A stretch of DNA of 24,669 nt from Rhodoferax sp. UBA5149. GTDB lineage: Bacteria; Pseudomonadota; Gammaproteobacteria; Burkholderiales; Burkholderiaceae_C. The stretch covers positions 24,140 through 48,808 of the forward strand of contig NZ_DHXT01000115.1 in assembly GCF_002413825.1 (NCBI RefSeq), written 5' to 3'. The position numbers and the translations under genes were made by a program. The notes under the pieces are model-generated. The model was not told the DNA's origin, did not search any database, and saw only the letters and a program-made list of their open reading frames with translations. This document shows positions 7,710 through 15,684 of the stretch, piece after piece (positions within the stretch are counted from its first letter, which is position 1; every line of letters begins with the position of its first letter).

Positions 7710-9673
7710 GCGGCAACGCCCTTGGCACCAACCGCTCCCGCGTTTGAAGTTACCTTTTTACGATAGCGTCGATCCAGCGCCGCTATGGCGCCACCCAAGG
7801 CCATCATGAGGCCGCCTACCCATATCCAGGTGACAAAGGGCTTGCAATACACCCGAATCGCCCAAGCCGGGCTGGCGCCGTCTTCGAGTCGCTCCCCCAA
7901 AGCCACGTAGACGTCGCGGACCAAATTGCTGTCAATGGCCGTTTCTGTCATGGGCATGGTGGAGGAAAAATAAGTTCGCTTCTCGGGGTGCAAGGTTCTG
8001 AGTATCTGGCCTTTGCGGCTTAGCACAACGTCCCCCACCTCGGCCGTGTAGTTCGGTCCCGGCTCTGAACGAATGCCGGTCAAGCGAAAGTTGTAGCCGC
8101 CCACTTCGACGGTGTCACCAACCGCCATGCGCACGTCTTTTTCGGTCTCATACCCCTTGACCATGGTGATGCCCACCACACACACAGCAATGCCGATGTG
8201 CGCCACGTGCATGCCCCAGAACGACACCGGCGTGGATCTCCAGTTAACCGTGTCCTTGATCTGGCGGTAAATCTGCAGCATGGACGCCAACACAATCCAA
8301 AACACCAGCGTCAAACTCAACGCCACCAACGGCGACCATTCACCGGCAAAAAACGGTGCGGTACAGCCCAATAGCACTGAGACGATGGCGACCGGTCGCA
8401 ATTTCTTCGTCAGTTCAGCCACACTGTCGTTTTTCCAGCGCGCATAGGAACCGATCACCATGAATAGCAAAACCGGCAACATGATGGGGACAAACACGGA
8501 ATTGAAATAGGGTGGTCCGACCGAGAGTTTGCCCAGGTTAAGCGCATCGACAATCAACGGGTACAAGGTCCCCAACAGCACGGCGGCGGCGGCGGTAGCG
8601 AGTAACACGTTGTTGACAAGCAGAAAAGTTTCACGGGACACCAACGCAAATGCGCCGCCCGAACGGACCTTGCTGGCGCGCATGGCAAACAAGGTCAGTG
8701 AGCCACCCACCACGACGGACAAAAAGAGCAAGATAAACACGCCGCGCCTGGGATCGGTGGCAAAGGCATGTACCGAGGTCAATACGCCGGAGCGCACCAG
8801 GAAAGTCCCCAACAGGCTCAGAGAAAACGCAGTGATCGCCAGAATGATGGTCCAGTTGCGGAACAGACCACGCTTTTCCGTGACGGCCAGCGAATGGATC
8901 AGCGCTGTACCCACCAGCCATGGCAGGAACGATGCGTTCTCCACCGGGTCCCAAAACCACCAGCCACCCCAACCCAGTTCGTAATATGCCCACCACGACC
9001 CCATCGCAATGCCAATGGTCAGGCAAATCCAGGCAGCAGTGGCCCAGGGTCGCGACCAGCGCGCCCAGGCGGCGTCAAGCCGACCATTGAGCAGAGCGGC
9101 AATGGCGAAAGCAAAAGGCACCGACATGCCGACATAGCCCATGTACAGCATCGGAGGGTGGAACACCAGGCCCGGGTCCTGCAACAGCGGATTCAGGTCG
9201 CGTCCATCGGTCGGAATGTCACTCAAACGCAAAAACGGATTCGAGGTGATCAACATAAACAGCAGAAAGCCGACCGCCACCAAGCCCAGAATGCCCAGCA
9301 CCCGCGACACCATCACTTCCGGCAATTGACGGGAAAAAATGGACACCGCCATCATCCACGTGCACAGCATCATCAACCACAGCAACAGCGAGCCCTCATG
9401 CCCACCCCAAACGCCGGCAATGCGGTAGATATCTGGCAGCTGGGAGTTGGAATGCTGTGCCACATACGAAACCGAGAAGTCATTGGTAAAGAACGCATAG
9501 GTGAGGCAGCCAAAGGAAAACGCAGTCAGCAACCACAATGCTTGCGCACCAGGCCGCGCCAGCGCCATCCAGTCAGCGCGCCCCTGCTGTCCCCCCACAA
9601 CGCTTAAAGTGCCCAGGGCCAGCGCCACAAACAGGGCGAGAATCAGCGCAAAATGTCCAAGTTCAGGAATCAT
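7706..9673 (-). CDS. ccmF: Heme lyase CcmF
   Basis: Multi-pass inner-membrane heme lyase subunit. It takes heme from holo-CcmE and, with CcmH and CcmI, ligates it to CXXCH motifs on the periplasmic side. It is 655 aa, the usual length. The tryptophan-rich heme motif is LGWGGWWFWDPVENASFLPW (about 233-252). Conserved histidine segments are FHPPMLYMGYVG (His about 172), ALIHSLAVTEKRG, SVHAFATDPRRG and the late MHVAHIGIAV. The C-terminal periplasmic domain (MAVGDTVEVGGYNFRLTGI) and a final helix are complete. Nine bases separate it from ccmE upstream, and it overlaps ccmG by four bases. Confidence 0.96.
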   Translation of the reverse strand: MIPELGHFALILALFVALALGTLSVVGGQQGRADWMALARPGAQALWLLTAFSFGCLTYAFFTNDFSVSYVAQHSNSQLPDIYRIAGVWGGHEGSLLLWLMMLCTWMMAVSIFSRQLPEVMVSRVLGILGLVAVGFLLFMLITSNPFLRLSDIPTDGRDLNPLLQDPGLVFHPPMLYMGYVGMSVPFAFAIAALLNGRLDAAWARWSRPWATAAWICLTIGIAMGSWWAYYELGWGGWWFWDPVENASFLPWLVGTALIHSLAVTEKRGLFRNWTIILAITAFSLSLLGTFLVRSGVLTSVHAFATDPRRGVFILLFLSVVVGGSLTLFAMRASKVRSGGAFALVSRETFLLVNNVLLATAAAAVLLGTLYPLIVDALNLGKLSVGPPYFNSVFVPIMLPVLLFMVIGSYARWKNDSVAELTKKLRPVAIVSVLLGCTAPFFAGEWSPLVALSLTLVFWIVLASMLQIYRQIKDTVNWRSTPVSFWGMHVAHIGIAVCVVGITMVKGYETEKDVRMAVGDTVEVGGYNFRLTGIRSEPGPNYTAEVGDVVLSRKGQILRTLHPEKRTYFSSTMPMTETAIDSNLVRDVYVALGERLEDGASPAWAIRVYCKPFVTWIWVGGLMMALGGAIAALDRRYRKKVTSNAGAVGAKGVAA

Positions 9674-9682
9674 GGGTAAATC

Positions 9683-10126
9683 TCACTTTAGCGTTTTAAT
9701 GGTTTTCTGTGCTTGGGCTTGGTCCATGGCAGCCTGCGCCTCCGGTGGCATGTAATTTTCATCGTGCTTGGCCAAAACCTCGCTCGCGGTAAATTTGCCA
9801 TCCGCGCCCAGTTTGCCTTGCGCCACCACACCCTTACCCTCGCGAAACAGATCAGGCAGGATGCCGGTGTAGGACACGCCCATATCCTTGGCCGTATCGG
9901 TCACTACAAAGGCCACCGTCAGGTTGTCTCGCTTGACTGAGCCGACCTTCACCATGCCCCCGACGCGAAAGGTCCGGTTCACAGGCGCCTCGCCCGACGC
10001 CACCTGAGTGGGTGTGAAGAAAAAGACCAGATTACTCCGGAAGGCGTTAAGCACCAGGTAAGACGCAATGCCCACCGCTGCCAGACCGCCAACAATGATG
10101 GCAGCGCGTTTGTGACGAGGTTTCAT
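9683..10126 (-). CDS. ccmE: Heme chaperone CcmE
   Basis: Periplasmic heme chaperone anchored in the inner membrane. It receives heme from CcmC, holds it covalently through a histidine and delivers it to CcmF. It is 147 aa. A short basic N-terminus (MKPRHKR) is followed by one transmembrane helix (about 8-27), an OB-fold beta domain (TFRVGGMVKVGSV, GILPDLFREGKGVVAQG) and the heme-binding motif LAKHDENYMP with His121 and Tyr125, equivalent to His130 and Tyr134 of E. coli. It overlaps ccmD by four bases. Confidence 0.96.
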   Translation of the reverse strand: MKPRHKRAAIIVGGLAAVGIASYLVLNAFRSNLVFFFTPTQVASGEAPVNRTFRVGGMVKVGSVKRDNLTVAFVVTDTAKDMGVSYTGILPDLFREGKGVVAQGKLGADGKFTASEVLAKHDENYMPPEAQAAMDQAQAQKTIKTLK

Positions 10127-10302
10127 GGAGATGTTCTTTCTGACATGAGTTCGTTTCGAAGATCGCGCAGAAGTTCCCTGCGCTGGCTGCGAATTAGTAG
10201 CATCTCAATCACCACCACGACTGCCGTAACCCCGAAGCTGCCCCACACGTAGAAGGCATAACCCCCCATGGCAAAAAACTCGGAAGCGCTATTCCACTGC
10301 AT
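10123..10302 (-). CDS. ccmD: Heme exporter small subunit CcmD
   Basis: Small membrane protein needed to release holo-CcmE from the CcmABC complex. It is 59 aa from the ATG at 10302: MQWNSASEFFAMGGYAFYVW, a hydrophobic helix (about 21-37), then a basic tail RSQRRELLRDLRNEL. The GGYAFYVWGS segment before the helix is the CcmD hallmark. A longer reading starting at 10371 is open, but its extra part lies over ccmC coding sequence. The start lies inside the last codons of ccmC (14-base overlap), and the stop overlaps ccmE by four bases. Confidence 0.88.
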   Translation of the reverse strand: MQWNSASEFFAMGGYAFYVWGSFGVTAVVVVIEMLLIRSQRRELLRDLRNELMSERTSP

Positions 10303-11029
10303 GTTTGACCCACTCTGTATGACGTTCACGTTCAAGAATAATATTGCGCACCCGCGCCAGAGCCACCGCAATGGCGTACATCCAGAAAGCCACCACCATG
10401 ATCAGCATGCCCCACAACATGGTCTTGGCCATGGACGGCGCGCCCGTCATGGATACCGAAGCACCTTGATGCAAGGTGTTCCACCACTTGACTGAGAAGT
10501 AAATGATTGGCACGTTCACCACGCCCACCAGCGCCAGTACGGCACAGGCTTTGTCAGCGCGGCGCGGGTCGTCAATGCTGGATTGCAGCGCCAAAAAGCC
10601 CAGATACAAGAACAACAGAATCAGCTCTGACGTCAGGCGTGCGTCCCACACCCACCAAGCGCCCCACATTGGTTTACCCCACAAGGCGCCCGTTACCAGC
10701 GACAAAAAAGCAAACATGGCGCCAGTAGGTGCCAGGGCCGAGGCCATCATGCCCGACAGCCGGGTGTTAAACGCCAGGCCCAAACCGGCCCAAGTGGCCA
10801 TGATCAGATAAATGAACATGGACATCTGTGACGCCGGAACATGCACAAAGATGATGCGGTAGCCTTCGCCCTGCTGGGCGTCGGTGGGGGCCACAAAGAA
10901 GGAAATCCACAAGCCCGCCATTGTCAAAACCGCCGCCAAAGCAGCAAACCAGGGCCACAAACGCCCGGCCAGAAAATAGAAATTTTGGGGCGAAGCGAAC
11001 TTGAACCAGTGAATCACGCGTGTTTTCAT
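10289..11029 (-). CDS. ccmC: Heme handling protein CcmC
   Basis: Inner-membrane protein that presents heme to CcmE and drives the covalent CcmE-heme bond. It is 246 aa from the ATG at 11029. The tryptophan-rich motif is WGAWWVWDARLTSELIL (122-138). The two axial histidines are in IIFVHVPASQ (His63) and WWNTLHQGAS (His187), close to E. coli His60 and His184. Six hydrophobic segments are visible. The frame stays open upstream to 11527, but that portion is antisense-like noise inside ccmB. The start overlaps the ccmB stop by four bases (ATGA), supporting the choice. Confidence 0.95.
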   Translation of the reverse strand: MKTRVIHWFKFASPQNFYFLAGRLWPWFAALAAVLTMAGLWISFFVAPTDAQQGEGYRIIFVHVPASQMSMFIYLIMATWAGLGLAFNTRLSGMMASALAPTGAMFAFLSLVTGALWGKPMWGAWWVWDARLTSELILLFLYLGFLALQSSIDDPRRADKACAVLALVGVVNVPIIYFSVKWWNTLHQGASVSMTGAPSMAKTMLWGMLIMVVAFWMYAIAVALARVRNIILERERHTEWVKHAVE

Positions 11030-11709
11030 TCCAGGGAAATTCTTAAGGCGGCCGTCGTGGCCAAGGGTGCAAAAAACGCTGAGAGTACCAGAAGCGCAGC
11101 CAACAATGACAGGTGACCACCAGCACCCAAACCAGCCGCATCGGCTTCCACTGCGCCTGCGCCAAATATCAGTACCGGAATATACAGCGGCAAGATTAAC
11201 AGCGAGAGCAATACCCCTGCCCCGCGTACGCCCAAGGTCAGGGCCGCGCCGATACTGCCAATCAGGCTCAAGGTGGGTGTACCCAGCAACAAGGACAGCA
11301 TCAAAATGCCCAGCGCCCGCCCCTCCAGTCCGAACTGCAAACCTAGCACTGGCGCCATCAGCACCAGCGGCAGGCCCGAGAGCAGAAAATGAGACAGCGC
11401 CTTGGCCATCACCAACAGGCCCAACGGCGTAGGGGACAGCGCCATTTGCTCCAGAGAACCATCGGCGTAATCGACCGCAAACAGACGCTGCAAGGAGAGC
11501 ATGGCCGCAAGCAGGGCGCTCACCCACAGCACGCCAGGCGCCATACGCAGCAGCAAGGCCGATTCCGGCCCGACGCCCAGCGGAAACAAACTGGTAACGA
11601 TGACGAAGAAAAACAGGGGCGTTAACACCTCGCCTTTTTGCTTCATGCTCAGCGACACTTCACGCCGAACCACGGCGCTGAAGACAGACGTCCAACCCAC
11701 AGCCTTCAT
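11026..11709 (-). CDS. ccmB: Heme exporter permease CcmB
   Basis: Membrane subunit of the CcmAB ABC transporter, whose ATP hydrolysis releases holo-CcmE from CcmC. It is 227 aa with about six hydrophobic segments. Family features are FSAVVRREVSLSMKQKGEV at the start, then TPLFFFVIVTSLFPLGVGPE, the cytoplasmic loop DYADGSLEQMALSPTPL and LILPLYIPVLIFGAGAVEA. It overlaps ccmA and ccmC by four bases each. Confidence 0.95.
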   Translation of the reverse strand: MKAVGWTSVFSAVVRREVSLSMKQKGEVLTPLFFFVIVTSLFPLGVGPESALLLRMAPGVLWVSALLAAMLSLQRLFAVDYADGSLEQMALSPTPLGLLVMAKALSHFLLSGLPLVLMAPVLGLQFGLEGRALGILMLSLLLGTPTLSLIGSIGAALTLGVRGAGVLLSLLILPLYIPVLIFGAGAVEADAAGLGAGGHLSLLAALLVLSAFFAPLATTAALRISLE

Positions 11710-12323
11710 GCGTTGAGCTCCAGTACCTGGGCGGGAACCGTGCCAATATCGACCTGCTGGTGGCTGGTGAGCACGGCGAGGCCTCCCTTGTCGAGATGGG
11801 CAGCCACCAAATCGGCCAACAGTTGAATGGCGGCTTGATCCAGCGCCACGAAGGGTTCATCCAGAATCCAAAGCCGAGCGCGGTTGAGCATGAGGCGAGA
11901 CAGCGCCACGCGTCGTTTTTGGCCTTGCGACAGATGACGCACCAGACGGGTTTGGTAACCGCGCAACCCTAGACGGGCCAGTGCGTTGGCGGTGTCGACT
12001 TCGCTGGGAACGACGCCAGCCAGGGTAGCGTAAAACGAGAGATTTTCATTGACGGTAAGCGCCTCTTGCAAGGCGTTGTGATGACCCAGATAAAACAAAT
12101 CTTGGCGATAGGAATCGCCAAGAGCACTAATCGGGATGCCATTCCAGAGAATCTGCCCAGCCTCGGCAGGCGACAAGCCGCACAGTATGCGCAACAAGCT
12201 GGTTTTTCCGGCACCGTTGCCGCCACGCAGGTAAAGCAGTTTGCCGCTTTCAAGCCGAAACCCGACTCCCTCAAACAACTGGCGTTCGCCGCGTACGCAT
12301 TTCAGATTAGAGACTTCGAGCAT
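11706..12323 (-). CDS. ccmA: Heme exporter ATP-binding protein CcmA
   Basis: Cytoplasmic ATPase of the CcmAB complex. It is 205 aa with all ABC motifs: Walker A GGNGAGKTSLLRIL (about 34-47), Q-loop region around RQDLFYLGHHNALQ, signature HLSQGQKRRVALSRLML, Walker B RLWILDEPFVALD and the switch His in VLTSHQ. It is the first ccm gene and starts 211 bases after the mtrB stop. Its Shine-Dalgarno is weak. The gap allows either its own promoter or read-through from mtrCAB. Confidence 0.95.
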   Translation of the reverse strand: MLEVSNLKCVRGERQLFEGVGFRLESGKLLYLRGGNGAGKTSLLRILCGLSPAEAGQILWNGIPISALGDSYRQDLFYLGHHNALQEALTVNENLSFYATLAGVVPSEVDTANALARLGLRGYQTRLVRHLSQGQKRRVALSRLMLNRARLWILDEPFVALDQAAIQLLADLVAAHLDKGGLAVLTSHQQVDIGTVPAQVLELNA

Positions 12324-12387
12324 GCAGTGAGAAATTCAGTAAGAAAGCAGAAGCATATGGTGCAGACGCAAGCTTAACTTTCGAGGG

Positions 12388-12405
12388 TCAACTATCGACA
12401 GTTGA
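12388..12405. promoter_or_regulatory. Inverted repeat ahead of ccmA, candidate operator
   Basis: TCAACTATCGACAGTTGA is an 18-bp palindrome with one mismatched pair (A12394/C12399), centred on TCGA. It is 64 bases upstream of the ccmA start in the mtrB-ccmA gap. Its TCGACA core also occurs in the palindrome ahead of mtrC, though TCGA is common in GC-rich DNA. No convincing -10/-35 pair is seen beside it. Confidence 0.3.
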
Positions 12406-12454
12406 TACCGGAATGCTCCGCCATTGGACCTAGCTATTATCTGTCATCTTAGAT

Positions 12455-12481
12455 GCAGGGCGGGCACTAGACCCTGCCCTG
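12455..12481 (-). terminator. Hairpin downstream of mtrB, weak terminator candidate
   Basis: GCAGGG (12455-12460) can pair with CCCTGC (12472-12477), or CAGGGC with GCCCTG (12476-12481). It lies about 55 bases past the mtrB stop. No T-run follows in the direction of transcription, so it could attenuate rather than stop transcription into ccmA. Confidence 0.3.
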
Positions 12482-12534
12482 GATCAAACTCGACATGATT
12501 AATGTGGCGTACTTTTGGCCGTGCTGGGGCGGAA

Positions 12535-14688
12535 CTATGGTAGCTGGTAGATATAGGTGATGCCGATGAAACTGACGTTTTGATTTTGGTTTTGCATCAC
12601 CGTTGTGCCGTCCGAATACGCGAACGGCACGCCGTTATAACCCCAGGCCCAATCGTTCACGCTAATGCGCTGGTGCACGAGATCAACACGCACTGAAGAA
12701 CCTTTCTCCAGCGCATATTTGCCAAACAGTTTCAGTGCGGTCTGGCGATAAACGACATCTGGTATGACGCCTGTAGGATTCAGGCTGGCGGCGTTGGCGG
12801 AATTCTGGGCATAGACACTCTTGTCATCCACGTAGGACAGGCTGCCCCCGACTTCGAGTTTGCTGGTGGCTTTGCCGGTGACGCCGATGGATGCGCCGAG
12901 GTTGGTGTTGTCAAGCGCGATAGCGTACCCGACAAGGCCAGGCCGCGACTGGTTAAATGTCTGAATGCCCTGGGATGCGTAGCCGTTCAAGGCCCACCTG
13001 GCGGACAAGGCGTAGTTCCAATCGATGCTGAACTGATTCATGCGGTTGTTCTGGAGGCCAAGCGCGCTGGGGCTGTTGAACTTGTCCCTACCCTCTTCGG
13101 CGCTGAACTGAAGACCCAGTTTCTCGCTGGGCTGCCAATCGGCAAACAGCTTCACTTTATCGCGCTGGCGGTCGGCCAGGGTCGGCATGAAGATCATACT
13201 GGACAGGCTCGTGGCGGGGTCAGTGACCTCGGTGACACCTGGCCCACTGTTGCCCTGCAACCAGCTCGATCCATCGCGTCGACTACTGGACACACTGATC
13301 GCACCGCTGGCGGTCTCGGACATCCTGCGGCGAAGTTCGGCCCGAACGGTGGTCTCCTCGGTCTTCTGACGCAGCGGGATCTGGCTCGACACCGCGCTGG
13401 ACGCGGTGAATACACCCCGATCAATGGATTCGTAGTCTGCACCCACGGTGCCACGATAGTCGCTGGTGAATTGCCAGCTGGCCTGCAGCTTGCCCTGGAT
13501 CTTCTTATTGGGAAGATTGCGGTTGGTGACGGGCAAGGCAGATGCGCCTGTGCTCACGAGGTTGTAATTGGCGAGCGGCGTCTGGTCGTCCTTGTCCTGG
13601 TAGCGCAAGTCGGCCAACAGCGAGAGCTTGGGTATCGGACGCGAGGTAAGGCCAATTTTGGCCAGCGTCGTGTTGACTTTCCCGCCAAGATTCGTGACAC
13701 CCACAGGGCCCGTCAGACCGGCGCCAGCAAAGTCGGCGTTCTGGGTAGCCGTGGCGTAGCCTAGTTTGAAGGTGCCATGCGTTGTGCGCGTGAAATCGTA
13801 ACTTCCGCTCAGGTCGAGCTGGTGCGCCTGGTTGTCTGGCGCCAAAGCCAGCGAATTCAGGTCTGTGGTGGGGCTAGCAAAGATACCCAAACCCGGTTGA
13901 AGCGCGACGTTGTTATTGCGGTAGAACGAGCCGTAGTAGCCCACGCTGAAGCGCAGCTTTTCCAGGGCATAACTTAAGCGAGCTTCGACCTGGCTGTGGT
14001 TGGCGTTGATGGGCTCTGGCAGCATCAGCACCCCAGGAGTGCCGCTGCACGACCCAGTGATCAGCGGTGAGCAGATCTGGCTGAAACCGAACAGTCGCTC
14101 GCCTTCCTTGTTTTCGCTCTTGAGGTCAATTGCAAACTGGAGCGCTGGCGAGATGATCTTGGTGAACCCGAGCCCCAGGCTGGTTCGTTTGGTCTTCAAC
14201 TCGAGATCGGTTCCGCTGCCTGCACCACCGGCTAGAAACACCGCCTGTGGTGTCGTCGAACCGGCGCCAAGCAGGCCGGTGTTGACCGTGTTCGGGTCGT
14301 AATGAACCAACTCGCCGTAATCGGCGGTGAACTTCCAGCTTCCCGGATTCTTCCAGACCAGGCCCAGTTCGCGCGTGTCGCCGAGCAGGTTCGAACCCTG
14401 CAACTCCACCCAGGTGGAGGTCGCTTCCTTGCGCAGGCTGTAGTCGACGCCCAGCATACCGACGGCGCTGTGCTCGCGCAACCCGTTGTACTGTCCAAAC
14501 AGCGCGCGGTCGGCGCTGGAGCCATCAACGGCGCCGAGGCCAACACTCACGGTGGCCTCCACGGCCTTGGCTTCTGCGGCTTTGGTTTCGTCGCCATCGG
14601 TTTGCGCCTGCACGGGCGCGAAAGCGGCACACACCGCCAAGGCAAGCACGGTACGTTGAAAGCGAAATGATGTAAGGAATAGGGTCAT
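12535..14688 (-). CDS. mtrB: MtrB/PioB-type outer-membrane beta-barrel of the electron conduit
   Basis: Outer-membrane porin that sheaths the periplasmic decaheme cytochrome and docks it to the surface one, giving an electron path across the outer membrane. It is 717 aa. A Sec signal peptide ends near AAFAPVQA-QT (about residue 28). The mature N-terminus has the family entry motif DRALFGQYNGLREHS, followed by many alternating strands with aromatic and charged girdles (for example STWVELQGSNLLGDTRELGL and FKLGYATATQNADF), ending FIGITYIYQLP. The N-terminal CXXC of Shewanella MtrB is absent; the only mature cysteines are at about 206 and 214, likely in a loop (QICSPLITGSCSG). The start has a good ribosome site (GGAGAG, 6 bases). 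It begins 16 bases after mtrA, consistent with one operon. Confidence 0.93.
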   Translation of the reverse strand: MTLFLTSFRFQRTVLALAVCAAFAPVQAQTDGDETKAAEAKAVEATVSVGLGAVDGSSADRALFGQYNGLREHSAVGMLGVDYSLRKEATSTWVELQGSNLLGDTRELGLVWKNPGSWKFTADYGELVHYDPNTVNTGLLGAGSTTPQAVFLAGGAGSGTDLELKTKRTSLGLGFTKIISPALQFAIDLKSENKEGERLFGFSQICSPLITGSCSGTPGVLMLPEPINANHSQVEARLSYALEKLRFSVGYYGSFYRNNNVALQPGLGIFASPTTDLNSLALAPDNQAHQLDLSGSYDFTRTTHGTFKLGYATATQNADFAGAGLTGPVGVTNLGGKVNTTLAKIGLTSRPIPKLSLLADLRYQDKDDQTPLANYNLVSTGASALPVTNRNLPNKKIQGKLQASWQFTSDYRGTVGADYESIDRGVFTASSAVSSQIPLRQKTEETTVRAELRRRMSETASGAISVSSSRRDGSSWLQGNSGPGVTEVTDPATSLSSMIFMPTLADRQRDKVKLFADWQPSEKLGLQFSAEEGRDKFNSPSALGLQNNRMNQFSIDWNYALSARWALNGYASQGIQTFNQSRPGLVGYAIALDNTNLGASIGVTGKATSKLEVGGSLSYVDDKSVYAQNSANAASLNPTGVIPDVVYRQTALKLFGKYALEKGSSVRVDLVHQRISVNDWAWGYNGVPFAYSDGTTVMQNQNQNVSFIGITYIYQLP

Positions 14689-14704
14689 GATTGCTCTCCG
14701 TACT

Positions 14705-15628
14705 TCAGCGCATCAAGAGCTGTGGCGTCGGGTTGGTAGGCGACGGATTGTTGGAACCATGAACCTGCGTGTGGCAGTTCATGCAGCTGCGGCCTTGCCA
14801 AATGGTGACCGAGTTCTGGCCGCGGGTAGCTCCGGTGAGCTGACCAGGAACCAGACCGACGCCGGTTGCCGCGTGCGGCGTATGGCATTGCTGGCAAAGC
14901 AAAGGCGGGCGCGCCTTGAGCATGGCCGCAACCGTTGTGCCATGTGCGTTGTGGCAGGTGGAGCAGTCTTCGGCGACGGGTTCATGCGGGTGTACGAATG
15001 GGCCACGCTTTTCAGCATGGCAGGTGTAGCAGGTGTCGTTGATGCTGTCGCGTTTGACCAGCTTGGGGCCGGCCGAGCCATGCACGTTGTGGCAGTCGGC
15101 GCAGCTCATCTTGCCTTCAGGAACCGGATGATGTGATGGCCGGTTCATCTGGGCGCGTTGCTCCTTGTGGCAGGTGTAGCAGACATCGGCCTGGGTGGCC
15201 TTGGACAGTATCTTGTCGCGGTTGCCGTGGATCTTGTGGCAGGAATTGCAGGCGATGTCAGCGGCATCGTGCTGGCTGCCATTCCACAGCGCGCGCTTGG
15301 CGTCCTTGTTGTGGCACGTCAGACAAGCTGCGCTGCGCTCACTGGCGGGCAAGGTCGACTTCTTGGTGAACATCCGGTCAGGATGGGGCCGCAGCGAAAC
15401 ACCGGACGGTTTGTGGGCATGGGTGTTGCTGGGGCCATGGCAGGAGATGCAGTCCGGCACACGCTTGTCGACGGAGAACCCGTGCGCGGACCGGCTCATA
15501 TCCGGCAGGTCTTCTTCGTCGTGACAGGTCACGCAGAACGCCGCCCCGGTCGGCTGGGCACCCCAGGCGGAGCCCAACAGTCCGAATAGACAGATACCGA
15601 CGACGGCCATTACGCTCTTGATTTGCAT
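14705..15628 (-). CDS. mtrA: MtrA/DmsE-type periplasmic decaheme cytochrome c
   Basis: Periplasmic multiheme wire that sits inside the MtrB barrel and carries electrons between inner-membrane or periplasmic donors and the surface cytochrome. It is 307 aa (Shewanella MtrA is 333). A signal peptide (about 1-23, ending GSAWG-AQ) precedes exactly ten CXXCH heme sites, with first cysteines at 32, 60, 102, 127, 150, 176, 200, 222, 245 and 282. The regular spacing and repeated NVHG, NAHG and KIHG segments are typical of this family. The start at 15628 is set by AAGGGAG five bases upstream and by the signal peptide; the frame is open further upstream, but only as an out-of-frame reading of mtrC. It lies 56 bases after mtrC. 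Confidence 0.95.
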   Translation of the reverse strand: MQIKSVMAVVGICLFGLLGSAWGAQPTGAAFCVTCHDEEDLPDMSRSAHGFSVDKRVPDCISCHGPSNTHAHKPSGVSLRPHPDRMFTKKSTLPASERSAACLTCHNKDAKRALWNGSQHDAADIACNSCHKIHGNRDKILSKATQADVCYTCHKEQRAQMNRPSHHPVPEGKMSCADCHNVHGSAGPKLVKRDSINDTCYTCHAEKRGPFVHPHEPVAEDCSTCHNAHGTTVAAMLKARPPLLCQQCHTPHAATGVGLVPGQLTGATRGQNSVTIWQGRSCMNCHTQVHGSNNPSPTNPTPQLLMR

Positions 15629-15684
15629 CCCAACTCCCTTCAAAACAGATTCCATCCCTACCGTACCCATAATCATTCCCACGG

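Noticed and set aside
8768..9607. 279-codon open frame antisense to ccmF
   Set aside because: Gln/His/Arg-rich reading opposite membrane helices of CcmF; an artefact of hydrophobic codons read backwards.
11030..11527. N-terminal extension of CcmC
   Set aside because: Lies inside ccmB in another frame; the ATGA overlap at 11026-11029 gives the natural start.
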